Source: SZAS-103 sp964449135 (GTDB taxonomy: Bacteria; Pseudomonadota; Gammaproteobacteria; Xanthomonadales; Xanthomonadaceae). From it: DNA of 64,000 bases. Below are positions 1 through 7,776 of this stretch, piece by piece; position 1 is the first letter of the stretch, and the number at the start of each line of letters is the position of its first letter. The translations under genes and the position numbers were made by a program. The stretch lies in the NCBI GenBank assembly GCA_964449135.1, contig CAYUXZ010000007.1:1-64000 (forward strand). Direction: 5' to 3'. The notes beneath the pieces are model-generated. The model made no database searches and was not told the origin of the DNA. It worked only from the letters and a program-made list of their open reading frames with translations.

Positions 1-12
1 CCACCAGCCATT

Positions 13-2172
13 TCACGCCACCCGCGCCGCCGCGAGCGACGCCAGCGGCTCGGGGCGGTGGATCGCGTAGCCCTGCGCGTAAGTGATGCCGAGCTTGCGC
101 AGCCGCGGCAGCATTGCGAGGCTTTCGACCCATTCGGCGACGCAGCTGATGCCGCGCAGTGTCGCCACGCGCGCGAGCGACTCGATGATGATGTCGGCGG
201 TCGGATCCTTGCCGAGGTCGCGCACGAAGCGGCCGTCGATCTTCACCGACGTCACCGGCAGGTCGTGCAGGTAGCCGAAGCTCGCCACGCCGGTGCCGAA
301 ATCGTCGAGCGAGATGTCGAAGCCATGTTCGCGGAACGTGCGCAGCCGCTGCACTGCCCGCGTGAGGTTCTGCACCGCGACCGCCTCGGTGATTTCCAGC
401 GCGAGCCGGCGTGGGTCGAAGCCGTGCCGCTGCGGCAGTTCGAGCACGTAGCGCTCGAAGCCTTCGCTTTCCAGGGTGGTCGCGCCGACGTTCACGCTCA
501 GGCGCACGTCCGGCGCGCAACCGTTCGCGAGGAAGGCCGCGGCCTGCTCCAGAACCCAGCGGTCGATCGTGGGCGTGAGGTTGTAGCGGTGCGCCATCTC
601 GATCACCGATTCGATCGTCTCGCCGTGCTCGCCCTGCGTGTGGCGCAACAGGATTTCGTAGAACGGGCCGCTCGCGGGCGGGTCGCGAAGATCCACGATG
701 CGCTGCGCGTGCAGCTCGAACACGCCGCTGTCGAGGTCGGCCTGCAATTGCGAGATGCGCTGGATCTCCGAGTGGCGGCCCTGCATCCCCGGATCGTAGG
801 GATCGTAGGCGTGGGTGCGGTTGCGGCCTTCTTCCTTGGCCGCGTAACACGCGACGTCGGCGCGCGCCAGCACGTCGTCGGGCGATCGGTCCTCGCCCGG
901 CGACAGGAAGCTCGTGCCGATGCTGACGCCGACCTTGAAGCGCAGTTCCTCGACATGGAACTCGAAGGCGTTGATCGCCTCGTGCAGGCGTTGCGCCACG
1001 TCCTGCACCTCGTTCGGCGTCGCGTGAGCGAGCAAACAGCCGAATTCGTCGCCGCCGAGCCGCGCGAGCACGGTGTCGGCCGGCAGCGCGGCCTGGATCG
1101 TCTCCGCGAGCCGGCGCAGCATGTGGTCGCCGGCGAGGTGGCCGCAGGTGTCGTTGACCAGCTTGAACTGATCGAGGTCGAGGTAGAGCAGGGCGTAGTG
1201 GCTCGAGTCGTCGCGCAGCGCGGCCGCGACGCGGTTCTCGAACTCGAAGCGGTTCATCAGTCCGGTCAGCGCATCGTGGCGCGCGAGCGTGTCCATCTCG
1301 GCGGCCACGTGCTCGCGATCGCGGAAGGTCGCCGCGACCAGGTAGCCGGTCAGCACCGAGATCAGCGCGAACAGCGTGCGCAGGATGCTGTCGGTCACCG
1401 GCACCGCGGAGTGAGTCATCGCGGTCATCACCATCGTCAGCAACGCCGCGGCCATGGCGGCGCCGCCGATCTCCCCGCCGAGCGCGCACAGCACCACGAA
1501 CGGCAGCATCAGGAACAACAGCCGGTCCTGCAATTGCGGATCGATCCGCACCACCCACCAGCCGCCGACCGCGATCGCCGCGATGCCGATCCCGAGCATC
1601 CAGCGTTTCGCGCGCTGGTCAAGCGCGCGCGCGGACCACGACACCACCAACGGCGCGAAAATCAGGAAGCTCACCAGCGCCGACAGGAAATAATCCGCGC
1701 CGAACGCCAGCGCCTTCAACGGCGAGTAACCGAACACCAGGTACATGCGCAGCCCGTAGATCGGCATCGCAAGCGCCGTCGCGAGCGTCAGCGCGAGCAG
1801 GAAACCGACGAGCTGGCGCATGTCGGACAGCAACGCATGGACGCGCCAGCCGCGCAGCAGGTACAGCGCGACCATCACGATCAGCACGAGCACCCAGCCG
1901 GCGCCGAGAGCCGACATCAGCGAGGGCTGGACGCTCAGGCTCAGCGCCGCGCCCGCGGCGAGCACCGCCGGCCAGTAGCGCGCGCCATGCCGCCAGAGCA
2001 GGCCCAGCGCGATGCCGCCCGAGGGCCAGATCGGCACGTAGCCCTGGTTGGGTTGCGCTTTCGCGGAGAGCCACGAGATCAACATCACCAGCAAAGTGCA
2101 CGACACGAGCCGCACCGCGAACATCGCGTACTCGCGCGTTCCCCGGACGCCGTTGCCGAACCCCGCTTCCAT
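13..2172 (-). CDS. MASE1-GGDEF-EAL cyclic-di-GMP turnover protein
   Basis: 719-residue membrane protein. The N-terminal ~300 residues hold about eight hydrophobic segments of MASE1 type (early GYVPIWPSGGIALGLLW). A GGDEF domain follows with an intact GGDEF core (ARLGGDEFG, near residue 373), then an EAL domain. The EAL signature reads EIL (YEILLR, near 506), but the other metal and catalytic motifs remain (ALEITEAV, SLDDFGTG, VKIDGRFV). Known for the families: GGDEF makes and EAL breaks c-di-GMP. I infer both activities are possible. No inhibitory RxxD site is visible just before the GGDEF motif. I chose the start at 2172 because the upstream 15 codons look non-coding and MASE1 begins soon after. 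Confident in domains, not in the signal sensed. Confidence 0.9.
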   Translation of the reverse strand: MEAGFGNGVRGTREYAMFAVRLVSCTLLVMLISWLSAKAQPNQGYVPIWPSGGIALGLLWRHGARYWPAVLAAGAALSLSVQPSLMSALGAGWVLVLIVMVALYLLRGWRVHALLSDMRQLVGFLLALTLATALAMPIYGLRMYLVFGYSPLKALAFGADYFLSALVSFLIFAPLVVSWSARALDQRAKRWMLGIGIAAIAVGGWWVVRIDPQLQDRLLFLMLPFVVLCALGGEIGGAAMAAALLTMVMTAMTHSAVPVTDSILRTLFALISVLTGYLVAATFRDREHVAAEMDTLARHDALTGLMNRFEFENRVAAALRDDSSHYALLYLDLDQFKLVNDTCGHLAGDHMLRRLAETIQAALPADTVLARLGGDEFGCLLAHATPNEVQDVAQRLHEAINAFEFHVEELRFKVGVSIGTSFLSPGEDRSPDDVLARADVACYAAKEEGRNRTHAYDPYDPGMQGRHSEIQRISQLQADLDSGVFELHAQRIVDLRDPPASGPFYEILLRHTQGEHGETIESVIEMAHRYNLTPTIDRWVLEQAAAFLANGCAPDVRLSVNVGATTLESEGFERYVLELPQRHGFDPRRLALEITEAVAVQNLTRAVQRLRTFREHGFDISLDDFGTGVASFGYLHDLPVTSVKIDGRFVRDLGKDPTADIIIESLARVATLRGISCVAEWVESLAMLPRLRKLGITYAQGYAIHRPEPLASLAAARVA

Positions 2173-2263
2173 GGCCTCAGTATAGGCGTCCCGGGCGGCG
2201 TTGGACGGGACGCGCAATGCAGCCGGCGCATACCCGCCGCGCTGCGGGCCTTTCGACGCATCG

Positions 2264-4210
2264 TCAGGTCGGGCCGTGCGAGCGCGGCAGGCGCATCCGC
2301 ACGGACGTGCCTTTTCCGGGCGCGCTGCCCACGCGGATCGTGCCGCCGAGCACGCTGGTGACCTGGTTGAACACGATGTGCGCGCCCAGCCCGGTGCCGC
2401 CGCTGCCGCGCCGCGTGGTGAAGAACGGATCGAAGTAACGCTTCAGGTCCTCCGCATTCATGCCCACGCCGTCGTCGACCACCTCGAGCAGCACGTCCTC
2501 GCCTTCGACCGCGGCGCGGATGCCGATCGTGCCCCGGTCGCGGCCATCGAACGCGTGCAGCAGGCAGTTGATCACCAGGTTGGTCACGACCTGCGAGAGC
2601 GCGCCGGGATAGCTGTCCATGACGATGCCGTGCGGACACTCCACGGCGACCGTGTACGGCGTGTGCTTGAACCGCGGCTTGAGCGAGAGCACGATCTCGT
2701 CGATGTATTCGTGCAGGTCGAAGTCGCGGCGCTGTCCCGAGGACTGGTCCGTCGCGATCTGCTTGAACGAGCGCACCAGCTCGGCCCCGCGGCGGATGTT
2801 GTTGTCGAGGATGTGCATCACTACGCCGAGGTCGTCGAGCATCACGTCGATCTTCGTCGCGTCGAAGGTGCCGGCGCCGTTCCATAGGCGCCAGTTCTTC
2901 ATCTCGTCCTGCACGTGGGTGGTCGCGGTCATGCAGATGCCCAGCGGCGTGTTGATCTCGTGCGCGATGCCGGCGACCAGCGAACCCAGCGATGCGAGCT
3001 TTTCCTGGCGTACCAATTCGCCCTGGGTGTCGCGCAGCTGATCGAGCGTGCGGGTGAGTTCGGCGTTGCGCCGATTCAGCAGTTCGGCGGCGTCGCGACG
3101 GGAAAGCACGCCGGCGACGTGCGTCGCCATGTAGGCGAGCAGATCCAGGTCTTCGGCGCTGTGACGGATCGCAGGGTCATAGCTCTGCGCCACGATCACT
3201 CCGTAGAGCCGGTCTCCGGCGATCATCGGCGCGCCCATCCAGCTCGAGATGTCGGTGCTGCCGCGGGACTCCCGGATTTCCCCCGCGCGCGTCAGCTCGG
3301 CCAGGCGCTGCTTGTCGATGAACTGCGGGTGGCGCGAACGCACGACATAGGCGGTCGCGCCGTGCCATAAGGGCACGCGCTCGTCGGATTGCTCGTCGTC
3401 GAATTCGTCGGCGATGTAGGGGAAGCTGCCCGACTGTTCATGTTCGTGGTAGAGCATGATGAAGAAGTTGCGTGCGTACATCAGCCGCGATGTCACTTCG
3501 TGCACCGTGCGGTACACCTCGTCGAGACTTGCGTCGGCGGCAGACAGCGCGGCGATCTCGTACAGGCCGCGCTGCAATTGCTCGGCCTTGCGGCGTTCGA
3601 TCACTTCCTGCTCGAGCTGGGACGTGCGCTCGCGGATCGCGCGTTCCAGCCGCTGCGTTGCGGTGAGCAGCTCGAGCGTGGTCGCGATGTGGTCGGCGAT
3701 CTGCTCGAACAGCAGCACGTCCTCGTCCGAGTACATGCGTGCCGGATCGTAGCTCTGGATCACCAGCGCGCCGAGCACGCGGCCGTCGCTGGTCGGCAGC
3801 GGCATCCCGATCCAGTGCGCCGGATCGGTGCCGACGTGCCATTCCGCTTCCGCGCCGCTGAAGCGTCCCGCGCGGAAATCCTCTGCGGTCAGGATCAGCG
3901 GCTTGCCCTTGAGGATCACCCACGCGGTCGCCGACTCGCTTGCGCGGCGCAACGGGTAACGCTGCGCGGGATCCTCGGGCGGATCGATCTCGTCCGCGAA
4001 GTAGGCGAAGCGGATCGTCGAATCGGCCGGATCGTAGAGCGCGACGAAGAAATTTGCCGCGTACAGGATTTTCGCGACGGCGGCGTGGATCGCGGCGAGG
4101 AATTCGTCGAGGTCGCGGCTGGTGCACGACAGGCGGCCGACGTCGAGCAGCATCGCCTGCACCGCTTCCAGGCGCCGCACCCGCGTGAGCAATTGCGCGC
4201 TGTCGTTCAT
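2264..4210 (-). CDS. GAF-GAF sensor histidine kinase
   Basis: 648 residues with no membrane segment, so a cytoplasmic sensor kinase is inferred. Two GAF domains (about 25-185 and 215-365) are joined by a coiled-coil stretch rich in E, R and Q. The dimerisation/phosphoacceptor box holds the H of IAHEINTPLG (near 413). The ATPase domain shows the N box (VVTNLVINCLLHAF), G1 (DDGVGMNAED), F box (FDPFFTTRRG) and G2 (GGTGLGAHIV). It has no receiver domain and no partner regulator next to it; the nearest regulator-like gene is the LytTR protein two genes upstream. The ligand of the GAF domains cannot be told from sequence. It lies 28 bases beyond the DUF2785 gene on the same strand and may be co-transcribed with it. 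Confidence 0.92.
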   Translation of the reverse strand: MNDSAQLLTRVRRLEAVQAMLLDVGRLSCTSRDLDEFLAAIHAAVAKILYAANFFVALYDPADSTIRFAYFADEIDPPEDPAQRYPLRRASESATAWVILKGKPLILTAEDFRAGRFSGAEAEWHVGTDPAHWIGMPLPTSDGRVLGALVIQSYDPARMYSDEDVLLFEQIADHIATTLELLTATQRLERAIRERTSQLEQEVIERRKAEQLQRGLYEIAALSAADASLDEVYRTVHEVTSRLMYARNFFIMLYHEHEQSGSFPYIADEFDDEQSDERVPLWHGATAYVVRSRHPQFIDKQRLAELTRAGEIRESRGSTDISSWMGAPMIAGDRLYGVIVAQSYDPAIRHSAEDLDLLAYMATHVAGVLSRRDAAELLNRRNAELTRTLDQLRDTQGELVRQEKLASLGSLVAGIAHEINTPLGICMTATTHVQDEMKNWRLWNGAGTFDATKIDVMLDDLGVVMHILDNNIRRGAELVRSFKQIATDQSSGQRRDFDLHEYIDEIVLSLKPRFKHTPYTVAVECPHGIVMDSYPGALSQVVTNLVINCLLHAFDGRDRGTIGIRAAVEGEDVLLEVVDDGVGMNAEDLKRYFDPFFTTRRGSGGTGLGAHIVFNQVTSVLGGTIRVGSAPGKGTSVRMRLPRSHGPT

Positions 4211-4238
4211 GCCGGCTCCGCGCGATTCGTGCCTCGTA

Positions 4239-5138
4239 CTATGGCACGGCTTTCACCGCCGTCACGATCGAGGGCTTGAGGAAATGGATGTTGGCGTCCT
4301 CGCTCTGGTCGGCCTCGATGAACAGGCTCAGCAGGAAGGCCATGAGATCGTGGCGGCGCGCGATCCAGCCGCTGTCGTTGTAGGCCTTGGCCGAATCGCC
4401 GAGCCGCGGCGCGAGCTTGGCGAACCACTGGTCCCATTCGGCCTGGGTGTAGAAGCCGTGCTGCGCGATGTAGATCACCGGCTTGGCGAGCCGTCCGGGC
4501 TCGCCGGCGGTGTAGGGCGGGGCGTTGTCCGGCACGATCTGCGCAGCAATCGCGGCGAGAATTCGATCGGCCTGCGTCTTCTCGAGCGCGGGATTGAGCG
4601 CGAGTTGCAGCAGCCAGTCGGACCCGTGCGCGACGCCGTGGCGCCAGCCTTCCTTGTCGTCGAAGGCGCGGTAGTCCTTGACCGATTCGAGGAAGGCCGC
4701 GGCCTTCTCGATCATCGCTGCGCGTTCCTCGGCGCTCATCCACGGCTTGATGCGATCGGTGCGCGCGACTTCCGACAATGCGAGCGCCGCAAACGGCTTG
4801 CGGAAGCCCTGCGCGTCGTCGCCGTCGAGCTGCGCGTACAGCGCGTCGCGCATCGCGCGCAGCGTGTCGTCGTCGAACGCGCCCGCGCGCATCCAGGCCT
4901 GCAGCGCGGTGAAGGCGATGTCGTCGCGCAGCGCGGGGTCCGGGTCGCCGAGGCAGTCGAGCAGGCCGATCGCGAGCTTCTTCTGCGCGTCGAGATCCGA
5001 GGTGCGGAACTCCAGCGACTTGAGCTGCTGGAGCGAATCGGCGGTTTGCCCTTCCGGCGGGCACGCGGCGAAAACCGGCGCCGTGATCGCGAACATCGCA
5101 ATCAGGATGGCCTGCAAGGACTGCAACGTTCCGCGCAC
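4239..5138 (-). CDS. DUF2785 family exported protein
   Basis: 299 residues including an N-terminal hydrophobic segment that looks like a signal peptide (LIAMFAITAPVFA). The start is GTG at 5138, preceded by GGAG at good spacing; the open frame extends further upstream but only through the hairpin repeat. The body is helical and matches the DUF2785 pattern, with phrases such as GWRHGVAHGSDWLLQLALNP and KPVIYIAQHGFYTQ. Function of the family is not established. A periplasmic location is inferred from the leader. It follows the LytTR regulator gene, separated from it by the five-hairpin repeat, which probably uncouples their transcription. Confidence 0.8.
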   Translation of the reverse strand: MRGTLQSLQAILIAMFAITAPVFAACPPEGQTADSLQQLKSLEFRTSDLDAQKKLAIGLLDCLGDPDPALRDDIAFTALQAWMRAGAFDDDTLRAMRDALYAQLDGDDAQGFRKPFAALALSEVARTDRIKPWMSAEERAAMIEKAAAFLESVKDYRAFDDKEGWRHGVAHGSDWLLQLALNPALEKTQADRILAAIAAQIVPDNAPPYTAGEPGRLAKPVIYIAQHGFYTQAEWDQWFAKLAPRLGDSAKAYNDSGWIARRHDLMAFLLSLFIEADQSEDANIHFLKPSIVTAVKAVP

Positions 5139-5212
5139 CTGGATTCTCCGCCGACAAGGATGCCCACCGTAGCCGCGCGGCGGACGCCAGACAAGCGCGC
5201 CGCTATGGATGG

Positions 5213-5414
5213 TCTGGACAAGTCCATCCTGGACTTGTCCAGAGGCATCGAGTCCGGCGGCCGACTGGCGCCCCAAGCGCCTGTCGGCACTTCCCACATC
5301 CGTGCGGGTCGCAGTCCGGACTCGATGCCCGCGGACCAACGACTTGCGTCGTTGTCCGCGGCGGTGGGTCCGTGCACCGCAGGCAGGAATCTCTGAACAA
5401 GTTCAGAGATTCCT
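5213..5414 (-). repeat. Composite five-stem-loop repeat, copy 1 (inverted)
   Basis: Five successive inverted repeats, read A to E on the minus strand. A: 5385-5398/5401-5414, 14-bp arms. B: GCGGTG 5361-5366 with CACCGC 5375-5380. C: 5330-5343/5348-5360. D: 14-bp arms 5244-5257/5316-5329. E: 14-bp arms 5213-5226/5230-5243 with a 3-base loop. The same order occurs in copies at 16.6 and 26.3 kb. Hairpin A begins at the 3' end of the LytTR gene and a GTAG next to it includes that gene's TAG stop. The loop of D is enlarged to 58 bases by a second repeat. Position fits a terminator for the LytTR gene, but no T-run follows. Confidence 0.85.
5260..5308 (-). repeat. Second repeat type nested in the loop of hairpin D
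   Basis: Two hairpins sit inside the D loop of the composite repeat: GCCGAC 5260-5265 with GTCGGC 5283-5288 (inner GGCGC/GCGCC), and CCCACA 5293-5298 with TGCGGG 5303-5308. On the minus strand the segment GGATGTGGGAAGTGC recurs exactly upstream of hprK (43452-43466), again beside a hairpin-forming GGCG...CGCC segment. The other two composite copies have only ACCTGTG in this loop. This looks like one intergenic repeat inserted into, or recombined with, another. Confidence 0.65.
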
Positions 5415-6375
5415 ACCTCTTCAGATTCGGACGGTACTTCCGGCTGCAGGGCACCTGGGTGCCGTCGCGCAGGAGCAGGCGGGCTTCGCCGGCGTCGAGC
5501 GGCTCGATTTCGGCGATGTGGTCGAGATTGACCATCCAGCTGCGGTGCACGCGCACAAAGCGGCCGGGATCCAGGCGCGGTTCGAGCGCGGCCATGGTGA
5601 TCCGCAGCGGATAGGCGCGGCCGTTGACGTGCAGGTTCACGTAGTTGCCCGAGGCCTGCAGGTATTCGATGTCGTTGGCGGCGACCAGGAATTCCTTGCC
5701 GAGCTTGCGCACCAGGAAGCGGTCGGGACGCTCGACCGGTTCCGGTGATTCGATACCTTCGTCCGGCGGATCGAGCAGGCGCGCCTCGCCCTGCAGGCGC
5801 AGCAGAAGCAGCCGGTACGCGGCGACGATCAGCAGGATGGTCGCGTAGGAGCGCCAGTCCTTGAGGTACTCGTAGAACAGCTCGCGCGGCCAGTAGCCGT
5901 AGTCGTAGGTTTCGCCCATCCACGCGTAGGACAGCTTGCGCAGGCCGACCATCGTCGCCACGTGGATCCCGCAGAACACCAGCGTGCCGAGCACGTGCCA
6001 GGCCAGGTTGCGCCGCCAGGTCGCGAAGGTCAGCGGCAACCACCGTTCGAACGCGATCACCAGCGGGATCAGCGCCGCCACAATGACGTGGCTGGTCAAC
6101 TCCCAGACCACCGGTTTCCACGCAGGGAAATCCGGTTGTCCCCGGTGGACGTCGATGATCGCGATTTCCGAATTGACGACGAACTGGATGGCCAGCAGCA
6201 CGATCCAGAAACCAGGCTCGGCGACACGCCGCCAGGGCTGGTAGCGATCGAGCAGCGTCGGCGTCTGCGGGATCGCTCGCGTGGCGATCATCCCGCCCGC
6301 AATCGCGGCGACTGACGCGTCGGTTGCGCCGGCCTTGTCTCGGACGGCCGTGGCGGGCGATGGGGCGATCGGCAT
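5413..6375 (-). CDS. Membrane-bound LytTR-type transcription regulator
   Basis: 320 residues. The N-terminal part has about four hydrophobic segments (for example FWIVLLAIQFVV, VIVAALIPLVIAFERW, HVLGTLVFCGIHVATMVGL, SYATILLIVAAYRLLLLRL). The C-terminal ~100 residues form a LytTR DNA-binding domain (FLVRKLGKEFLVAANDIEYL, GRFVRVHRSWMVNLDHI, SRKYRPNLKR). It has no receiver domain, so it is a membrane-anchored LytTR regulator rather than a classical response regulator. It is divergent from the acyltransferase gene across about 150 bases and may control it or itself. The start is uncertain: an internal ATG at 6291 would remove a low-complexity leader. Its stop codon lies in the first hairpin of the composite repeat. 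Confidence 0.87.
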   Translation of the reverse strand: MPIAPSPATAVRDKAGATDASVAAIAGGMIATRAIPQTPTLLDRYQPWRRVAEPGFWIVLLAIQFVVNSEIAIIDVHRGQPDFPAWKPVVWELTSHVIVAALIPLVIAFERWLPLTFATWRRNLAWHVLGTLVFCGIHVATMVGLRKLSYAWMGETYDYGYWPRELFYEYLKDWRSYATILLIVAAYRLLLLRLQGEARLLDPPDEGIESPEPVERPDRFLVRKLGKEFLVAANDIEYLQASGNYVNLHVNGRAYPLRITMAALEPRLDPGRFVRVHRSWMVNLDHIAEIEPLDAGEARLLLRDGTQVPCSRKYRPNLKR

Positions 6376-6524
6376 CCGCGCATTCTAAGGCGCGGGACGA
6401 AAACCGCTGCGCGATTCGTCCCGGAAGTCCGCGACTCGTCACCAGGGGCCGTCCCTGGGCCCTTGGCGATGGACGCGCCAGGCCGCGGAACCCAGATTCG
6501 TCGCGACCAACCCGAGAATCCCCC

Positions 6525-7724
6525 ATGACCCGTCGCCACGATATTGATGCCTTGCGCGCCCTCGCGTTCGCCCTGCTGATCCTCTACCACCTGTGCATGT
6601 TCTATGTCGCCGACTGGGGTTGGCACGTTAAGAGCGTGCACGTGTCGTCGTGGCTGCAATTGCCGATGCTGCTCGTGAACCGCTGGCGGATGGAACTGGT
6701 CTTCATGGTTTCCGGGATGGCCGCGGCGTTCCTGCTGAAATCCGACCGTGTCGGACGCTTCGTCGGCCAGCGTTCGTGGCGGCTTCTGCTGCCGCTGCTG
6801 TTCGGAATGGCGTTCGTCGTGCCGATCCAGCCGTATGCGCAGGGCGTGAGCAACGGCAAGGTCGCACCGGGCTTCTGGAACTTCCTGATCGCGTACTGGA
6901 GCCACAGCCAGTGGCCGAAGGACGCCTTCGACGGCTGGCAATATGGCGTGACCTGGAACCATCTGTGGTACCTGTTCTATCTCTGGATCTATACGCTCGT
7001 GCTCGCGCTGCTCGCCGTGCCGCTGGGTACGCCGGCAGGACGACGCGTGTCGGCATGGTTCACCGGCCTGCGCGGCTGGGAGCTGATGCTGCTGCCGGCG
7101 CTGCCGCTGTGGTTCTACGTCGTGTTTCTGCAAGACCTCTTTCCCGACAACCGCAACTTCTTCAGCGACTGGTACGCGAACCCGCTGTACTTCACGATGT
7201 TCCTGTACGGTTACCTGCTCGCGCGCGCGGAGGGTTTCTGGATCGAAGTCGTGCGTCTGCGCCGCACCACGTTGGGAATCGCGCTGGCGATCTTCGTGCC
7301 TTACATCGTGATCGGCCGTCTGCTGCCGGACAATGCGCCGCACTGGCAGGTCGTCTGCGTCTGGACGATGCGCGTGGCCTACATCTGGACGATGCTGCTC
7401 GCGATCCTCGGTTGGGCTCACGCGCTGTTGAACCGGCCGTTCCGCTGGCTGCCGTGGGCGACCGAGTCGGTGTATCCGTGGTACGTGCTGCACCAGAGCC
7501 TGATCGTGGCGCTGGGTTTCGCGTTGACGCCCTGCAAGCTCGGCCCGGTGAGCGAACCGTCGCTGATCCTCGCGGGCACAGTTGGCGGATGCTACGTCTT
7601 GTCGGAAGGCATCAAGCGCGTGTCCTGGCTGCGGCCATGTTTCGGACTGAAGCCGTTGCCGCGATCGGAGACGCAACGATCGGCCGCGTCCGTCGGCATG
7701 TCCGTGCGCGACGATTGCGCGTGA
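6525..7724 (+). CDS. Acyltransferase 3 / OpgC-like membrane protein
   Basis: 399 residues with about ten hydrophobic segments and the family opening RHDIDALRALAFALLILYH, in which an early R-D and H are conserved in membrane O-acyltransferases of the AT3/OpgC group. WYVLHQSLIV near the C-terminus matches the last family helix. It probably transfers an acyl or succinyl group to a surface or periplasmic glycan; the acceptor is unknown. Start ATG 6525 is chosen because the conserved opening follows at once. The gene stands alone between the divergent LytTR gene and convergent recQ, and ends at a strong hairpin. Confidence 0.87.
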   Translation: MTRRHDIDALRALAFALLILYHLCMFYVADWGWHVKSVHVSSWLQLPMLLVNRWRMELVFMVSGMAAAFLLKSDRVGRFVGQRSWRLLLPLLFGMAFVVPIQPYAQGVSNGKVAPGFWNFLIAYWSHSQWPKDAFDGWQYGVTWNHLWYLFYLWIYTLVLALLAVPLGTPAGRRVSAWFTGLRGWELMLLPALPLWFYVVFLQDLFPDNRNFFSDWYANPLYFTMFLYGYLLARAEGFWIEVVRLRRTTLGIALAIFVPYIVIGRLLPDNAPHWQVVCVWTMRVAYIWTMLLAILGWAHALLNRPFRWLPWATESVYPWYVLHQSLIVALGFALTPCKLGPVSEPSLILAGTVGGCYVLSEGIKRVSWLRPCFGLKPLPRSETQRSAASVGMSVRDDCA

Positions 7725-7727
7725 AGC

Positions 7728-7761
7728 ATCGCGTCGGCGGCATCGCGTGCGCCGACGCGAT
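7728..7761. terminator. Bidirectional terminator-like hairpin
   Basis: 12-bp perfect arms (7728-7739 and 7750-7761) with a 10-base loop, 3 bases past the acyltransferase stop and 15 bases from the convergent recQ stop. No clear T-run is seen on either side, so the terminator role is inferred from position. Confidence 0.55.
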
Positions 7762-7776
7762 CGGAACGGATGTCGC

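Noticed and set aside
5213..5414. CRISPR array
   Set aside because: The hairpins differ from each other and spacers are not uniform; the same order recurs at distant loci, so it is a dispersed composite repeat.
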